Origin: Polynucleobacter sp. AP-Elch-400A-B2
Lineage (GTDB): Bacteria; Pseudomonadota; Gammaproteobacteria; Burkholderiales; Burkholderiaceae
Direction of reading: 5' to 3'
NCBI RefSeq assembly: GCF_018688355.1
Contig: NZ_CP061317.1
Location: forward strand, 1,186,091 to 1,250,090
DNA: 64,000 nucleotides
Both the position numbers and the translations under genes were made by a program. Every line of letters starts with the position of its first letter. The stretch's first letter is position 1. Of this stretch, positions 43,379-52,606 are shown in pieces. The notes beneath the pieces were generated by a model. That model ran no database searches. It was given only the letters and a program-made list of their open reading frames with translations, and was not told the origin of the DNA.

Positions 43379-44680
43379 TTAGCGCACTACCGGCAACTCA
43401 TCCCACTGGGTGGTGTAGTTCGGTGACCTGTTGTTTGACCTCATTTGCCAATCTTGCTTCGTTCCAACTGCTGCGGTTTTAATGGCGGCATTACCAAAGC
43501 GGCTATTAATGGAGTCCATAGCCTTCATGAGTCCAGCGGACTTGCCTTTGACTTCCATGTCATCAAATAGCGATTGCTGCATCGTCGGTTTATCGGCCAA
43601 GAGATTCAGAATGACTCCCGCCTTCTTGTATTTAAAGCCTGCTTTATAGATTTGCTTCAAACCTTTTAATGCGGCGCTAGTGAGCGTTAAGGTGTTATCG
43701 CTAGGATCACTCAGAACTACTGTGATGCTTTGATGATGTTGTGGCTCAAATGGTTTGTGCGGGTTAGTTTGCACAAAGATCGTGAGCGCGCCCGTGACTG
43801 ACTTCTGGCTTCTGAGCTTCTCAGCACCTCTTGCGGCATGAGTGGCAACGGACTCAGATAATCCTTCCAGTGAAGTGACTGGCTTACCAAAACTTCTTGA
43901 GGAAATAATCTGCTGTTTAGCTGGCGCCACTTCTTCTAACTGCAAGCACGATACTCCGCGCAACTCATAGCAAATACGCTCGATCACAACGCCAAACTGT
44001 TGACGCATCGCTTGTGGTGATATTTGTACTAAATCAAATATGCTATTGATCTTGAGCTCTTTGAGTTTCTTAGCAGTCTTTCCACCAACACCCCACACCT
44101 CACCTACTGCCGTCTCAGCCATCCACTGATAGAGCATTGCTTTTGGCATAGAGCTGATGTCACACACGCCAGCAAACTGAGGATTCTTTTTGGCCAAGTG
44201 ATTGGCTAACTTGGCCAGTGTCTTACTAGCACCAATGCCAACGCATACTGGCAAGCCTGTAGTGTCTTTAACATCTTGTTTGATGATTTGACCCAAGCTA
44301 GTGGGGTCAGCATATTGCTTGAGCACTGTCTCAATTTGCAGAAAGCTCTCATCAATACTGTAGACCTCTAAATTAGGCGTGAACTTTCTTAAGACTTCTA
44401 CTACCCTGCCACTCATATCGCCATACAGGGTGTAGTTTGATGAATAGGCTTGGATGCCATGCTGCTGAGCCAGATCTTTCATCTGAAACCAGGGCGTACC
44501 CATCTTTACGCCTAGCGCTTTGACTTCGGCACTACGCGCTACGGCGCAACCATCATTATTTGATAGCACCACCATCGGTACATCTTCCAGCTTGGGTGCA
44601 AATACACGCTCGCAAGATACATAGAAATTATTTACATCAACCAGTGCGAAGAGTTGATTGATTTGGCCGGCTTGGTTCAT
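43379..44680 (-). CDS. umuC: DNA polymerase V catalytic subunit UmuC
   Basis: Y-family translesion polymerase, 433 residues. The metal-binding ALVDVNNFYVSCERVF (Asp15) and YSIDESFL (Asp110, Glu111) motifs are intact. NNDGCAVARS and IGASKTLAKLANHLAK mark fingers and palm. QQSLFDD in the C-terminal region (about residue 385) is a likely beta-clamp binding peptide. Overlaps umuD as ATGA, so the two are coupled. A strong LexA box lies upstream of umuD. Confidence 0.96.
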   Translation of the reverse strand: MNQAGQINQLFALVDVNNFYVSCERVFAPKLEDVPMVVLSNNDGCAVARSAEVKALGVKMGTPWFQMKDLAQQHGIQAYSSNYTLYGDMSGRVVEVLRKFTPNLEVYSIDESFLQIETVLKQYADPTSLGQIIKQDVKDTTGLPVCVGIGASKTLAKLANHLAKKNPQFAGVCDISSMPKAMLYQWMAETAVGEVWGVGGKTAKKLKELKINSIFDLVQISPQAMRQQFGVVIERICYELRGVSCLQLEEVAPAKQQIISSRSFGKPVTSLEGLSESVATHAARGAEKLRSQKSVTGALTIFVQTNPHKPFEPQHHQSITVVLSDPSDNTLTLTSAALKGLKQIYKAGFKYKKAGVILNLLADKPTMQQSLFDDMEVKGKSAGLMKAMDSINSRFGNAAIKTAAVGTKQDWQMRSNNRSPNYTTQWDELPVVR

Positions 44681-45165
44681 GCGGACCTACCGTTTCTGCT
44701 GCTAGCATGGCTGTACTTACGAACTACCCCAACAACTACACCCCAGATTTGGAGTTCGCTGTTCTCATTAAAGGTAATGGGCTCGTAATTGGGATTCTCT
44801 GGCTGAAGCTCAGTTTTGCCGCGTAATTGATAGAGGCGCTTGATGGTGTACTCATCGTCCACTACGGCAACCACGATATCTTTGTGCTTTGGTTTGAGGG
44901 CTTTATCGACCACCACCTTGTCACCATCACAAATACCCGCGCCCATCATCGAGTCCCCCTTGACGGTGAACATGAAGGTGGCTGGTTTGTTTTGAACTAG
45001 GTAGCTATTGAGATCAAGACCTTCCTCGGCATAATCGGCTGCTGGACTCGGAAATCCTGCTGAAATACGGTGACTCAGAAGTTTGAACTCATAGGCGTCA
45101 TGAACCGCTAAGACTTGTGGAGCCTGGCTTAAGGTCGCTTTTGAAGGGATCATTTGAGTCGTCAT
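44677..45165 (-). CDS. umuD: UmuD, LexA-like self-cleaving subunit
   Basis: A 162-residue S24 protease-fold protein that, after RecA-stimulated self-cleavage, becomes UmuD' of polymerase V. The cleavage site is Ala36-Gly37 (SAGFPSP). The catalytic Ser72 (KGDSMMGAG) and Lys109 (YTIKRL) keep the E. coli UmuD spacing (36 from site to Ser, 37 from Ser to Lys). It is 23 residues longer than the E. coli protein, mainly at the N-terminus (about 12 residues). The ATG is 11 bases from the LexA box, and no Shine-Dalgarno sequence is visible between them. Confidence 0.95.
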   Translation of the reverse strand: MTTQMIPSKATLSQAPQVLAVHDAYEFKLLSHRISAGFPSPAADYAEEGLDLNSYLVQNKPATFMFTVKGDSMMGAGICDGDKVVVDKALKPKHKDIVVAVVDDEYTIKRLYQLRGKTELQPENPNYEPITFNENSELQIWGVVVGVVRKYSHASSRNGRSA

Positions 45166-45176
45166 GTTTATTAATA

Positions 45177-45196
45177 TACTGTATATCCATACAGTA
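45177..45196. promoter_or_regulatory. LexA (SOS) box of umuDC
   Basis: TACTGTATATCCATACAGTA matches the E. coli consensus CTGT-N8-ACAG perfectly with extended symmetrical flanks. It lies 11 bases upstream of the umuD ATG on the minus strand. Tight SOS repression by LexA is expected. Confidence 0.93.
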
Positions 45197-45362
45197 TATG
45201 TAAAAACCTTAAAAATGACGCTCTTTTTGTTGTTTTGCTGCTGACCGCCCCCTTTTTCTAGTCATAAACCCCAAGTTCTTTAGCGGGGGAAGCATCACAT
45301 AATGGCTTTGAGAATGTATATCAAAGCGCATGCACTAATTAGAAAATGGCAGTAGGAGACGA

Positions 45363-46430
45363 ATGAAGACTTACAAAATAGCCTCGATTCCGGGTGATGG
45401 CATTGGCAAAGAAGTAATCCCTGAATGCGAGAAAGTATTAAACGCTTTAAGCAAAAAACATCCTCAGGTCGCCTTTGCCTTTGAGCATTTTGATTGGGGC
45501 GGCGACTACTACCGCAAGCACGGCATCATGATGCCTAATGACGGTCTAGAACCCCTACGCTCTAAAGATGCCATCTTATTTGGTTCGGCTGGCGACCCTG
45601 ATATTCCGGATCACATTACGCTGTGGGGTTTGCGTCTCAAGATTTGTCAGGGCTTTGATCAATATGCCAATGTGCGCCCCACTCGCATTCTTCCTGGCAT
45701 TCAAACTCCCTTGCGCAATTGCAAACCAGAACAATTGGACTGGGTGATTGTACGGGAGAACTCAGAAGGCGAGTATTCCGGGGTGGGTGGTAGAGCCCAC
45801 CAAGGTCACCCAATTGAAGTGGCATCCGATATGAGCATCATGACACGCGTTGGCGTAGAGCGTGTACAGCGCTTTGCCTTTAAGCTCGCGCAGTCTCGAC
45901 CCCGCAAACACCTTACAGTGATTACCAAGTCCAATGCCCAGCGACACGGCATGGTGATGTGGGATGAAATCGCTAAGCTGGTAGCCAAAGATTTTCCAGA
46001 TGTAACTTGGGATAAAGAACTAGTCGATGCTGCTACCGCTCGCATGGTCAATCGCCCTGAATCACTCGATACGATTGTGGCTACTAATTTGCACGCGGAT
46101 GTTTTGAGTGACTTGGCAGCAGCGCTTGCCGGCAGCTTGGGCATTGCCCCTACCGCTAATCTTGATCCAGAAAGGCGCTATCCATCGATGTTTGAGCCGA
46201 TTCATGGTTCAGCATTTGACATTATGGGTCAGGGCTTGGCAAATCCCATCGGTACATTTTGGTCCGCAGTCATGATGCTCGACTTCTTAGGAGAAAAAGA
46301 GCTTGGCAAGATACTCATGCATGCAATTGAAGTCGTCACCGCTAATCCCCAATTACATACCCGAGATTTAGGAGGTTCTGCAATGATGAGTGATGTTACT
46401 AATGCAGTAATTGAGGAGATATCCAAATGA
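45363..46430 (+). CDS. Tartrate/D-malate dehydrogenase (isopropylmalate dehydrogenase family)
   Basis: A 355-residue decarboxylating dehydrogenase of the tartrate dehydrogenase/DmlA group. The start IASIPGDGIGKEV, LRLKICQGFDQYANVRP, VIVRENSEGEYSGVGG, and the C-terminal EPIHGSAFDIMGQGLANPIG are family signatures. It is NAD-dependent and metal-requiring, acting on D-malate, tartrate or related 2-hydroxyacids. ATG has an AGGAG site. Its end overlaps the Bug binding-protein gene as ATGA, implying a catabolic unit for the imported acid. Confidence 0.9.
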   Translation: MKTYKIASIPGDGIGKEVIPECEKVLNALSKKHPQVAFAFEHFDWGGDYYRKHGIMMPNDGLEPLRSKDAILFGSAGDPDIPDHITLWGLRLKICQGFDQYANVRPTRILPGIQTPLRNCKPEQLDWVIVRENSEGEYSGVGGRAHQGHPIEVASDMSIMTRVGVERVQRFAFKLAQSRPRKHLTVITKSNAQRHGMVMWDEIAKLVAKDFPDVTWDKELVDAATARMVNRPESLDTIVATNLHADVLSDLAAALAGSLGIAPTANLDPERRYPSMFEPIHGSAFDIMGQGLANPIGTFWSAVMMLDFLGEKELGKILMHAIEVVTANPQLHTRDLGGSAMMSDVTNAVIEEISK

Positions 46431-47377
46431 ATGTATTTTCACTAATGAAGTTTGCTGTGCTCTCTTTAAGCCTTATCTCAGTGGTCAGCGCACAGCCATT
46501 CCCTGATAAAACCATCCAATACATCATCCCCTTCCCACCCGCTGGAGAGTCTGACTTAGTAGCGCGCTATCAAGCCGATATTTCCGCCAAAAAGTTCAAG
46601 CAACCAATGGTGGTCATGAATCGCGCAGGCGCCGGTGGTGCACTCGTCTGGAGCGCTCTCAATACCTATCCCGCTGATGGCACTACCGTAGTCGGCGTCA
46701 ATATTCCCCATACGATCTTGCAGCCATTGCAAGAAGGAATTCAGTACAAGACTGATGACATCAGTGCAATCTACTACTACCACTTCACTCCAGATGCCCT
46801 GATGGTCTCTGCTGATAGCCCCTACAAAACCTATCAAGAGTTTATTGCCGCTGCCAAAAAAGAACCTGGCAAGATCAATCTTGCTGGCTCTGCGCAATAC
46901 TCTGCAAACCATATGGCAGTAGAGCGCCTAAATAAATTAGCCGGCGTGAAAATTAATTACGTTCCGTTTAAAGGTACTGGAGATTTAATTACCGCCTTAA
47001 TTGGGATGCACGTAGATGGCGCTATGGGTTATCTCCCCCTAGCGATTCAGCAAAAATCTAAGGTACGCACTCTCGCGATTGCTACTGAAAAACGGAACCC
47101 CGCCCTACCAGATGTACCTACATTTAAAGAATTGGGCTTGAACTGGGTGGATGGCGCTTACCGCGGCGTTGCAGTACCTAAGGCTACACCACTAGTTTTG
47201 CAGCAAAAAATGTCTGATTATTTTGCACAGCTCAATGCCGATCCTGAAACGAAGAAGAAACTAGAAGACTCGGGCTTTGTAATTGTCGATGTTCCACTCT
47301 CAAAAATGCCTGCGTTTATGAAAGAGAAAATCCCTCAGGCAATGGAAGATGCAAAGAATGCTGGGATGATTAAGTAA
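46427..47377 (+). CDS. Bug-family (TctC-like) periplasmic solute-binding protein
   Basis: A 316-residue secreted protein with a signal peptide ending near VVSAQP (residue 23-24). The mature part opens with PFPDKTIQYIIPFPPAGESDLVARY, the standard Bug signature, and continues with MVVMNRAGAGG and VPFKGTGDLITALIG. Bug proteins bind small carboxylates for tripartite tricarboxylate transporters or signalling. Linked by overlap to the tartrate/D-malate dehydrogenase gene. No TctA or TctB membrane genes are in the window. Confidence 0.9.
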   Translation: MNVFSLMKFAVLSLSLISVVSAQPFPDKTIQYIIPFPPAGESDLVARYQADISAKKFKQPMVVMNRAGAGGALVWSALNTYPADGTTVVGVNIPHTILQPLQEGIQYKTDDISAIYYYHFTPDALMVSADSPYKTYQEFIAAAKKEPGKINLAGSAQYSANHMAVERLNKLAGVKINYVPFKGTGDLITALIGMHVDGAMGYLPLAIQQKSKVRTLAIATEKRNPALPDVPTFKELGLNWVDGAYRGVAVPKATPLVLQQKMSDYFAQLNADPETKKKLEDSGFVIVDVPLSKMPAFMKEKIPQAMEDAKNAGMIK

Positions 47378-47421
47378 CGACTGAATCAGTTGATAAAGCA
47401 ATATATTAATTTATCTTCATA

Positions 47422-47456
47422 AAAACAAAAGCTACCATGTCGGTAGCTTTTGTTTT
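47422..47456. terminator. Bidirectional terminator with 15-bp stem
   Basis: AAAACAAAAGCTACC (47422-47436) pairs perfectly with GGTAGCTTTTGTTTT (47442-47456) around an ATGTC loop. It ends the dehydrogenase/Bug transcript on the plus strand and the TPR gene on the minus strand. Confidence 0.9.
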
Positions 47457-47472
47457 GTGGGCAGAGTGAAAA

Positions 47473-48294
47473 TTAAACGTCACTCATAAAGTCGCCACCA
47501 CCACTGTCATCCCATGAACTGGAGCCGCCATCATCCCAAGAGCTGGCATCATTCACACCAAAGTTTGGATCTAAAGATGCTGGGCCGCCCACTTGATTTA
47601 GATTGGGGTTAGTGCCGGCATTGGAATGGCCGTTATCGTGACCACCCATGAGGTTGCTTGCTAGTGCTTGACCAGCGTACATACCAGCACCTAATGCAGC
47701 ACCAGTTGCAAGACTACCCATCAAGCCGCTACCCATGCCACCTGCAGCTGGAGCTCCAGGGTATCCAGGACCACCAGGATAGCCAGCAGGACCGCTTGGA
47801 GTACCAGGGTATCCAGCGCTTGGTGCGTTGTAGACCTGAACTGCTTCTGCCTTACGACGCTTCATCACAATCATGACACCGATGACCAAAATGGCAATCA
47901 AACCCCAAAAGAGTGGGTTACTGAAAATGGATGTCTGAGTGGCAGCGGGTGCAACTTGAGTGCTGGCTAATTGCACTTGGAGTTTTTGTACAGACTCCGC
48001 TTGCGCAAATGGCAAACCAGGAGCTAAGTTTTGAGCCGTGATGAAATGATTGCGCGCTGCTTCTACCTTACCCTCTTTGGCATAAAGCTCAGCTGCCACA
48101 TAGTGCGCCTTTGCACTATTAGGATGATTTTGCAGAACCTCTTTCATCATGGCATCGGCTTTAGCCATCTGCCCAGATTGCACAGCCTTGTATACCTCTG
48201 GCAAAGTTGCCTCGGCAAACACAGCATTGCTGGTTAACAGTAGCGCTGCTGCGCATACGCCAACGAATAAATTAATTACCTTACGAATGTTCAT
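47473..48294 (-). CDS. TPR membrane protein with glycine-rich C-terminal region
   Basis: A 273-residue protein. A signal peptide (about residues 1-27, ending NAVFA) leads to two TPR-like repeats (LPEVYKAVQSGQMAKADAMM, AKAHYVAAELYAKEGKVEAA), then one membrane helix (about 125-145, LFWGLIAILVIGVMIVM). After KRRKAE the rest is low-complexity Gly/Pro/Tyr/Ser with tandem PGYPG-type elements and an SSWDDGG-type repeat near the end. The N-terminal half is periplasmic; the tail is cytoplasmic. Start ATG at 48294 is set by a GGAG site. A sigma-32-like promoter lies about 70-100 bases upstream. Function unknown. Confidence 0.82.
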   Translation of the reverse strand: MNIRKVINLFVGVCAAALLLTSNAVFAEATLPEVYKAVQSGQMAKADAMMKEVLQNHPNSAKAHYVAAELYAKEGKVEAARNHFITAQNLAPGLPFAQAESVQKLQVQLASTQVAPAATQTSIFSNPLFWGLIAILVIGVMIVMKRRKAEAVQVYNAPSAGYPGTPSGPAGYPGGPGYPGAPAAGGMGSGLMGSLATGAALGAGMYAGQALASNLMGGHDNGHSNAGTNPNLNQVGGPASLDPNFGVNDASSWDDGGSSSWDDSGGGDFMSDV

Positions 48295-48365
48295 CAAGAC
48301 TCCTTGTAGGATGTTTCGTGTGAATTTCATTATCCCTAGTTTGGGGATTTTTGCTATTCCCTACT

Positions 48366-48393
48366 TATATAGGGTCTTTAGGATGAATTTCAA
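48366..48393 (-). promoter_or_regulatory. Heat-shock-like promoter of the TPR gene
   Basis: On the minus strand CTTGAAA is followed, 13 bases on, by CCCTATATA. This matches the sigma-32 pattern (CTTGAAA, 11-16 bases, CCCCATnTA) well. It also satisfies sigma-70 (TTGAAA, 16 bases, TATATA). The ATG follows about 70 bases after the -10. Confidence 0.5.
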
Positions 48394-48487
48394 GGGGGTG
48401 TCGCAATTCTAGAGATTGAGTATCCTTATTTTTTGTAGCTATATTAATTCATTGCTGATATGATTTAACGTAACTACAATATTTCAG

Positions 48488-48760
48488 ATGAAATTATCTT
48501 ATGACTCAGCTAAAAATGATTCCAATATTGCAAAACATGGATTGTCACTCTCCGAGGCAGAGCTTATTGATTGGGGCTCAGCTATCAGCTGGGTTGATCA
48601 TAGAAAAAATTATGGTGAGGAAAGGCGCGTAGCGTTGGCTCTAATTAATAAACGCCTGCATTGTGTAGTTTATGTTGGGCTTAAAACGAGCGTGAGAATA
48701 ATCAGCTTAAGAAAAGCAAATAACCGCGAGATGAATACCTATGAAGAAAAAACTAATTAG
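48488..48760 (+). CDS. brnT: BrnT-family toxin
   Basis: A 90-residue BrnT-type ribonuclease toxin. The YDSAKNDSNIAKHGLSLSEA start, the mid-segment RRVALALINKRLHCVVYVG, and the final VRIISLRKANNREMNTYEE are family features. BrnT blocks translation by RNA cleavage and is neutralised by BrnA. It precedes and overlaps its antitoxin by 20 bases, the usual toxin-first order of brnTA. Confidence 0.9.
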   Translation: MKLSYDSAKNDSNIAKHGLSLSEAELIDWGSAISWVDHRKNYGEERRVALALINKRLHCVVYVGLKTSVRIISLRKANNREMNTYEEKTN

Positions 48761-49088
48761 ACATAGCGCTGCAGAAGATGCTGCAATCACCAAAGCCGCC
48801 ATGGAAGATCCAGACTCCATTCCGTTCACCGATGAAGAGTGGGAGAAAGCCAAGCACACGATGGTTCGCGGTCGCGGCAGACCATTAGGCAGCGGCAGCA
48901 AAGAGCAAGTTACCCTGAGAATCGATAAAGATGTTTTAGATTTCTACAAATCCAAGGGTGAAGGTTGGCAGACCTTTATCAATCTAGTATTGGGTGAGAT
49001 TAAAAAAGAAGCTAAATCGATATCGGCGGTTGAGAAGAAAATCATCAAGGGCAATTTAATATCAAACAAACTAAAAATTGCCGCCTAA
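48741..49088 (+). CDS. brnA: BrnA-family antitoxin
   Basis: A 115-residue antitoxin. The N-terminal DEEWEKAKHTM segment binds BrnT, and the KEQVTLRIDKDVLDFYKSKGEGWQTFINLVL part is a ribbon-helix-helix DNA-binding domain used for autorepression. The C-terminal tail (about 90-115, IKKEAKSISAVEKKIIKG) is a basic extension. An inverted TTGTAG (48433)/CTACAA (48474) pair upstream of brnT could be its operator. Confidence 0.9.
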   Translation: MKKKLIRHSAAEDAAITKAAMEDPDSIPFTDEEWEKAKHTMVRGRGRPLGSGSKEQVTLRIDKDVLDFYKSKGEGWQTFINLVLGEIKKEAKSISAVEKKIIKGNLISNKLKIAA

Positions 49089-49096
49089 GATTACAC

Positions 49097-52000
49097 TTAA
49101 TTAACTTCTGAAATCTCACCTCTAGCGGATATTAAAAAGGCTTTGGTAGGCTTATCTGGACGTATTCTGGCAAGCTCCTGTTTGTAGTTATTGAGCTGTG
49201 CGCGGTATTTATTGTGAGCTTCACTGCCCACCTCAGGGATCGTGAGCTTGTAATCCAAGATGGCTAAGTGATCATCACACTCTACTAAGCGGTCTAGGCG
49301 GAAACTTTTGCCATCCAAGCTCACAACATCAATCTCATTCCAAGCTTGCACCCACTGATTTGAAGTGAGGTATTGCGCAAGCTCTTGCGTGTTGAGAACA
49401 GTGGTTGCTTGGTCTAGCGCTTTGCTTGCTGATTCATTACTAATGCCAAGCCAGCGAGCGATTTGTTCTGTGCTCATGGCTTCTGGTTCTGTTGCTCCAG
49501 TTTGCAGGGTGAGATGCTCTAGCAGTTGATGAAAGTGCACGCCCTCTTCTAATATTTTGGAGTTATCTGGTGTACTGCTATCTTCCTGGAAGACTTTGAG
49601 CGTCATGCCACTCTCGATATCTTTGAGTTGCTGCTCATGACTCACCTTGGCCGCAACCCAGGAAACCTCAAAGTCATCCATCATGAAATCCTTTGGATTG
49701 CCTGGTTTCTGACTTGTTGGCGCTGGGCTTGTGTTTTTTAATGGTGCGGGTTGATCCTCAAGAACAGCCAACTGCCCTAGCCTCGCTCTGCCATACCAAG
49801 ACTTCTCATCTAAGCCTGAAGGATTCTTTGCGGTGGGTGCCTTTGCGACACCACTAATCCACAGCCCCTGCTTCGCCCTGGTCATTGCCACGTAGAGTAG
49901 ATTCCAGTTCTCGTTCTTACCAATGAGTAGCTCGCGTTCACGCACTTCACTACGAGGATTGGTTAAGGTGGCTAAGGTATACATCGATAAATGACTAGGA
50001 CTCTCACTCTCAGGCGGCCAATCCAATAAGACGCCACGATGATCTGCCTTGCCTTCAGTGTGGTTCGCATCGAGCATGATTACAAACGGAGATTCCAAGC
50101 CTTTTGCTCCATGAATCGTCATCATACGAACGCGCTTGTTTTTATCTTCCTCCGATAACTCACTCTCTTCATCGAGCTCTACTAAATCAGGCTCAGCATC
50201 CACATCTCCTTCATCTGGAGTTTCATCATCATCGCCACGACGAATGGTATTGATCTCTTCAATAAAGCGACCCAAGCTTGGATAACGGCCGCCATCTTGA
50301 TTGAGTGCCAGCTCTAGGAAGGCATCGAGGTTCGCCAAGACTTGCGCGCGGGCAATTTCTTGAGAAACGCTTGCGTATTTAATCCGCAAATCGCTCTCTT
50401 GATAGATGTGGTCCAGCAAGTCGTGCACTGGAAGGCGCTCACCCAGCATGCGCCAATGCTCTAAATACCGCGCTGCCTGCATCAAGCTGGCATCTGGGCT
50501 GTCTTGCAAAGCATCCCACCAAGAGCGGTATTGATGTGAAGCGACTGCCTTAGCAAGGATTTGCATTTGGCTTTCAGTAAACGCAAAGATCGGACTTCTC
50601 AACACCTGTGCCAGCGGCAAATCATGGCGCGGCGTTACCAAGACAGTTAAGAGTGCAATCAGATCATCAATCTCTAGGGTATTGAGTAAACCACCGAGCC
50701 TTGAACTCTCGAACGCTACACCTGCCTCACGTAGAGCACGCTCGAATTGCGGGAGGTACTTGCGGCGCTTCACCAATAATAAGAAATCACTCTCCCTTGC
50801 CTTGCGCCAGACTTCTTGACCATTGATGCGATCCACTACAGGACGTGTCTGAATGAGATGCTGCATCAATGCACTGACCTGTTGCCCCTCGACATAGCGC
50901 TGAGTGACATCAGCAGTTTGCCGCGTATCCACAATGGCTTGCTCAAAAGCATTGCCAGCTCTTTGCTCTAGATCCTGGGCCTCGTATTTCACGAGAGGCA
51001 ATAAATAGGCTTCACCCTCGTTTGAATATGGCGCTTCTGTAGTATTTCCTGGTGGCGCTTTCCACAAAGTGTTTTGCGCAGTAAATGGATATGACTCTGG
51101 CAATTGTTCAGTGCCGAAGATCTGATTTACTGCATCGTTGATTCTTGGTGCATTACGGCGGGTCGTGTTTTGATTTAAGGATGCTGCGTTCATTTCTTTT
51201 ACCAAGAAAGCCTGCGCATCATTAAATAATCTCGGGTCGGCGCGGCGGAATCGGTAAATCGATTGTTTGGGATCCCCTACGATAAAGACGGTGGGTTTAG
51301 ACTCATCCTGACCATAACCTTCTAACCATGCCCGCAGAATTTGCCACTGTAAAGGATTGGTGTCCTGAAACTCATCAACCAGAATGTGTTTGTACTTCGC
51401 ATCTAGTCTCGACTGCAAGTAGGCTGCATTAGCAGAGTCCGCCATTAACTGGCTGACACCAATCTCCAGATCATCAAAGTCACGCACACGCATGGACTCT
51501 TTGGTGATGTTGACGTGGTCCATCATTGCGGCGCTCATTGCAAACCAAGCTTCATTGAGCGCGAAGGCCTCTTGCTCTTTTTTCCAAGCAACAAATTCTA
51601 AGAACGCTGTTGCCCAAGCTTGTTTATAAGTCACATGCTCTTGCTCGCGATCTAGCTCACCCTCTTTTTTAAGGTATTTCTTAAGATCGCCGGCAGCTTT
51701 GTCATTCGAAGTGCGATTGGTGTCGTCTTGGGTCAAAAATACTAACTGCAATATCGATGCTATCTCCATCACATCACCACCCTTGGCCTTGAGGTCGATT
51801 GCCATCTGAATGCTGGGTGCGTAAGCCATTTCTGTAGCACTGCTATTACTAAAGCAGCGATGCAAATACTCTAAGTCTGCTTTAGCGTTAATGGCACTCC
51901 AAATTACATTGAGCGGATTATCGATCGTCAGTCTCGTTAAATCCGTTTTGAGTTTCTCAATCGGGGTAGTGCCATGCGCTTTGCATGCTTGCGAGAAGAA

Positions 52001-52606
52001 GGTCCAAGCGCCTCTTTGCTTAAAAAGGCTGTAATTACTCATCAGGAACTTTTGGGTCTCACTTGCACCAAGCGCCTTTAATAGGGTGTCGTAATGCACT
52101 GCAATACCTGCAGGCAAATTACCCCACCAGTCATCCAGGCACTCATCTTGCAAACGCTTTCCATCTTCTCGCAAACTAAAGCCAGGCTGAATACCGGTTG
52201 AGATTGGAGCCGCACCTAAGAGTCTGCCAAACCAACCATGGAAGGTATCAATCACAATCCCTTGTGGGCTTGACAGTACTTTGGCATACAAAGACTTGGC
52301 GGTAGGTAGTAGTGCCTTCGCCTCATCGGTAGTCAGACCCCGATCAGTTAAATGCTGGAATAGCTGCTCATCACTCGATTGTGAAAACTCCTCCAACAAA
52401 CGATAGAGGCGATCACGCATCTCTTGCGCAGCTTTTCTGGTAAACGTGAGTGCAAGGATCTCTTGAGGCTTGGCACCAGCCAAAAGGAGGCGAGCCATGC
52501 GGGTAACCAATAACCAGGTCTTACCGCTGCCTGCGCAAGCAGACACAATCACCGAGCGATTGGGATCGCAAGCAATCTCGACTGGGAATGTAGAGTTACT
52601 CACCAC
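49097..52606 (-). CDS. AddA/RecB-type UvrD helicase-nuclease
   Basis: A 1169-residue superfamily 1A helicase. Walker A is SACAGSGKTWL near residue 22; motif II is LVDEFQDTNPLQW; motif III is GDPKQSIYRFRRAD; motif V/VI occur in MTIHGAKGLE and LLYVAMTRAK. The last 150 residues form a RecB-like nuclease domain (LAILDYKLTI). Works with the next gene upstream in break processing. Start ATG at 52606 overlaps the AddB-like gene by 7 bases. Confidence 0.92.
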   Translation of the reverse strand: MVSNSTFPVEIACDPNRSVIVSACAGSGKTWLLVTRMARLLLAGAKPQEILALTFTRKAAQEMRDRLYRLLEEFSQSSDEQLFQHLTDRGLTTDEAKALLPTAKSLYAKVLSSPQGIVIDTFHGWFGRLLGAAPISTGIQPGFSLREDGKRLQDECLDDWWGNLPAGIAVHYDTLLKALGASETQKFLMSNYSLFKQRGAWTFFSQACKAHGTTPIEKLKTDLTRLTIDNPLNVIWSAINAKADLEYLHRCFSNSSATEMAYAPSIQMAIDLKAKGGDVMEIASILQLVFLTQDDTNRTSNDKAAGDLKKYLKKEGELDREQEHVTYKQAWATAFLEFVAWKKEQEAFALNEAWFAMSAAMMDHVNITKESMRVRDFDDLEIGVSQLMADSANAAYLQSRLDAKYKHILVDEFQDTNPLQWQILRAWLEGYGQDESKPTVFIVGDPKQSIYRFRRADPRLFNDAQAFLVKEMNAASLNQNTTRRNAPRINDAVNQIFGTEQLPESYPFTAQNTLWKAPPGNTTEAPYSNEGEAYLLPLVKYEAQDLEQRAGNAFEQAIVDTRQTADVTQRYVEGQQVSALMQHLIQTRPVVDRINGQEVWRKARESDFLLLVKRRKYLPQFERALREAGVAFESSRLGGLLNTLEIDDLIALLTVLVTPRHDLPLAQVLRSPIFAFTESQMQILAKAVASHQYRSWWDALQDSPDASLMQAARYLEHWRMLGERLPVHDLLDHIYQESDLRIKYASVSQEIARAQVLANLDAFLELALNQDGGRYPSLGRFIEEINTIRRGDDDETPDEGDVDAEPDLVELDEESELSEEDKNKRVRMMTIHGAKGLESPFVIMLDANHTEGKADHRGVLLDWPPESESPSHLSMYTLATLTNPRSEVRERELLIGKNENWNLLYVAMTRAKQGLWISGVAKAPTAKNPSGLDEKSWYGRARLGQLAVLEDQPAPLKNTSPAPTSQKPGNPKDFMMDDFEVSWVAAKVSHEQQLKDIESGMTLKVFQEDSSTPDNSKILEEGVHFHQLLEHLTLQTGATEPEAMSTEQIARWLGISNESASKALDQATTVLNTQELAQYLTSNQWVQAWNEIDVVSLDGKSFRLDRLVECDDHLAILDYKLTIPEVGSEAHNKYRAQLNNYKQELARIRPDKPTKAFLISARGEISEVN

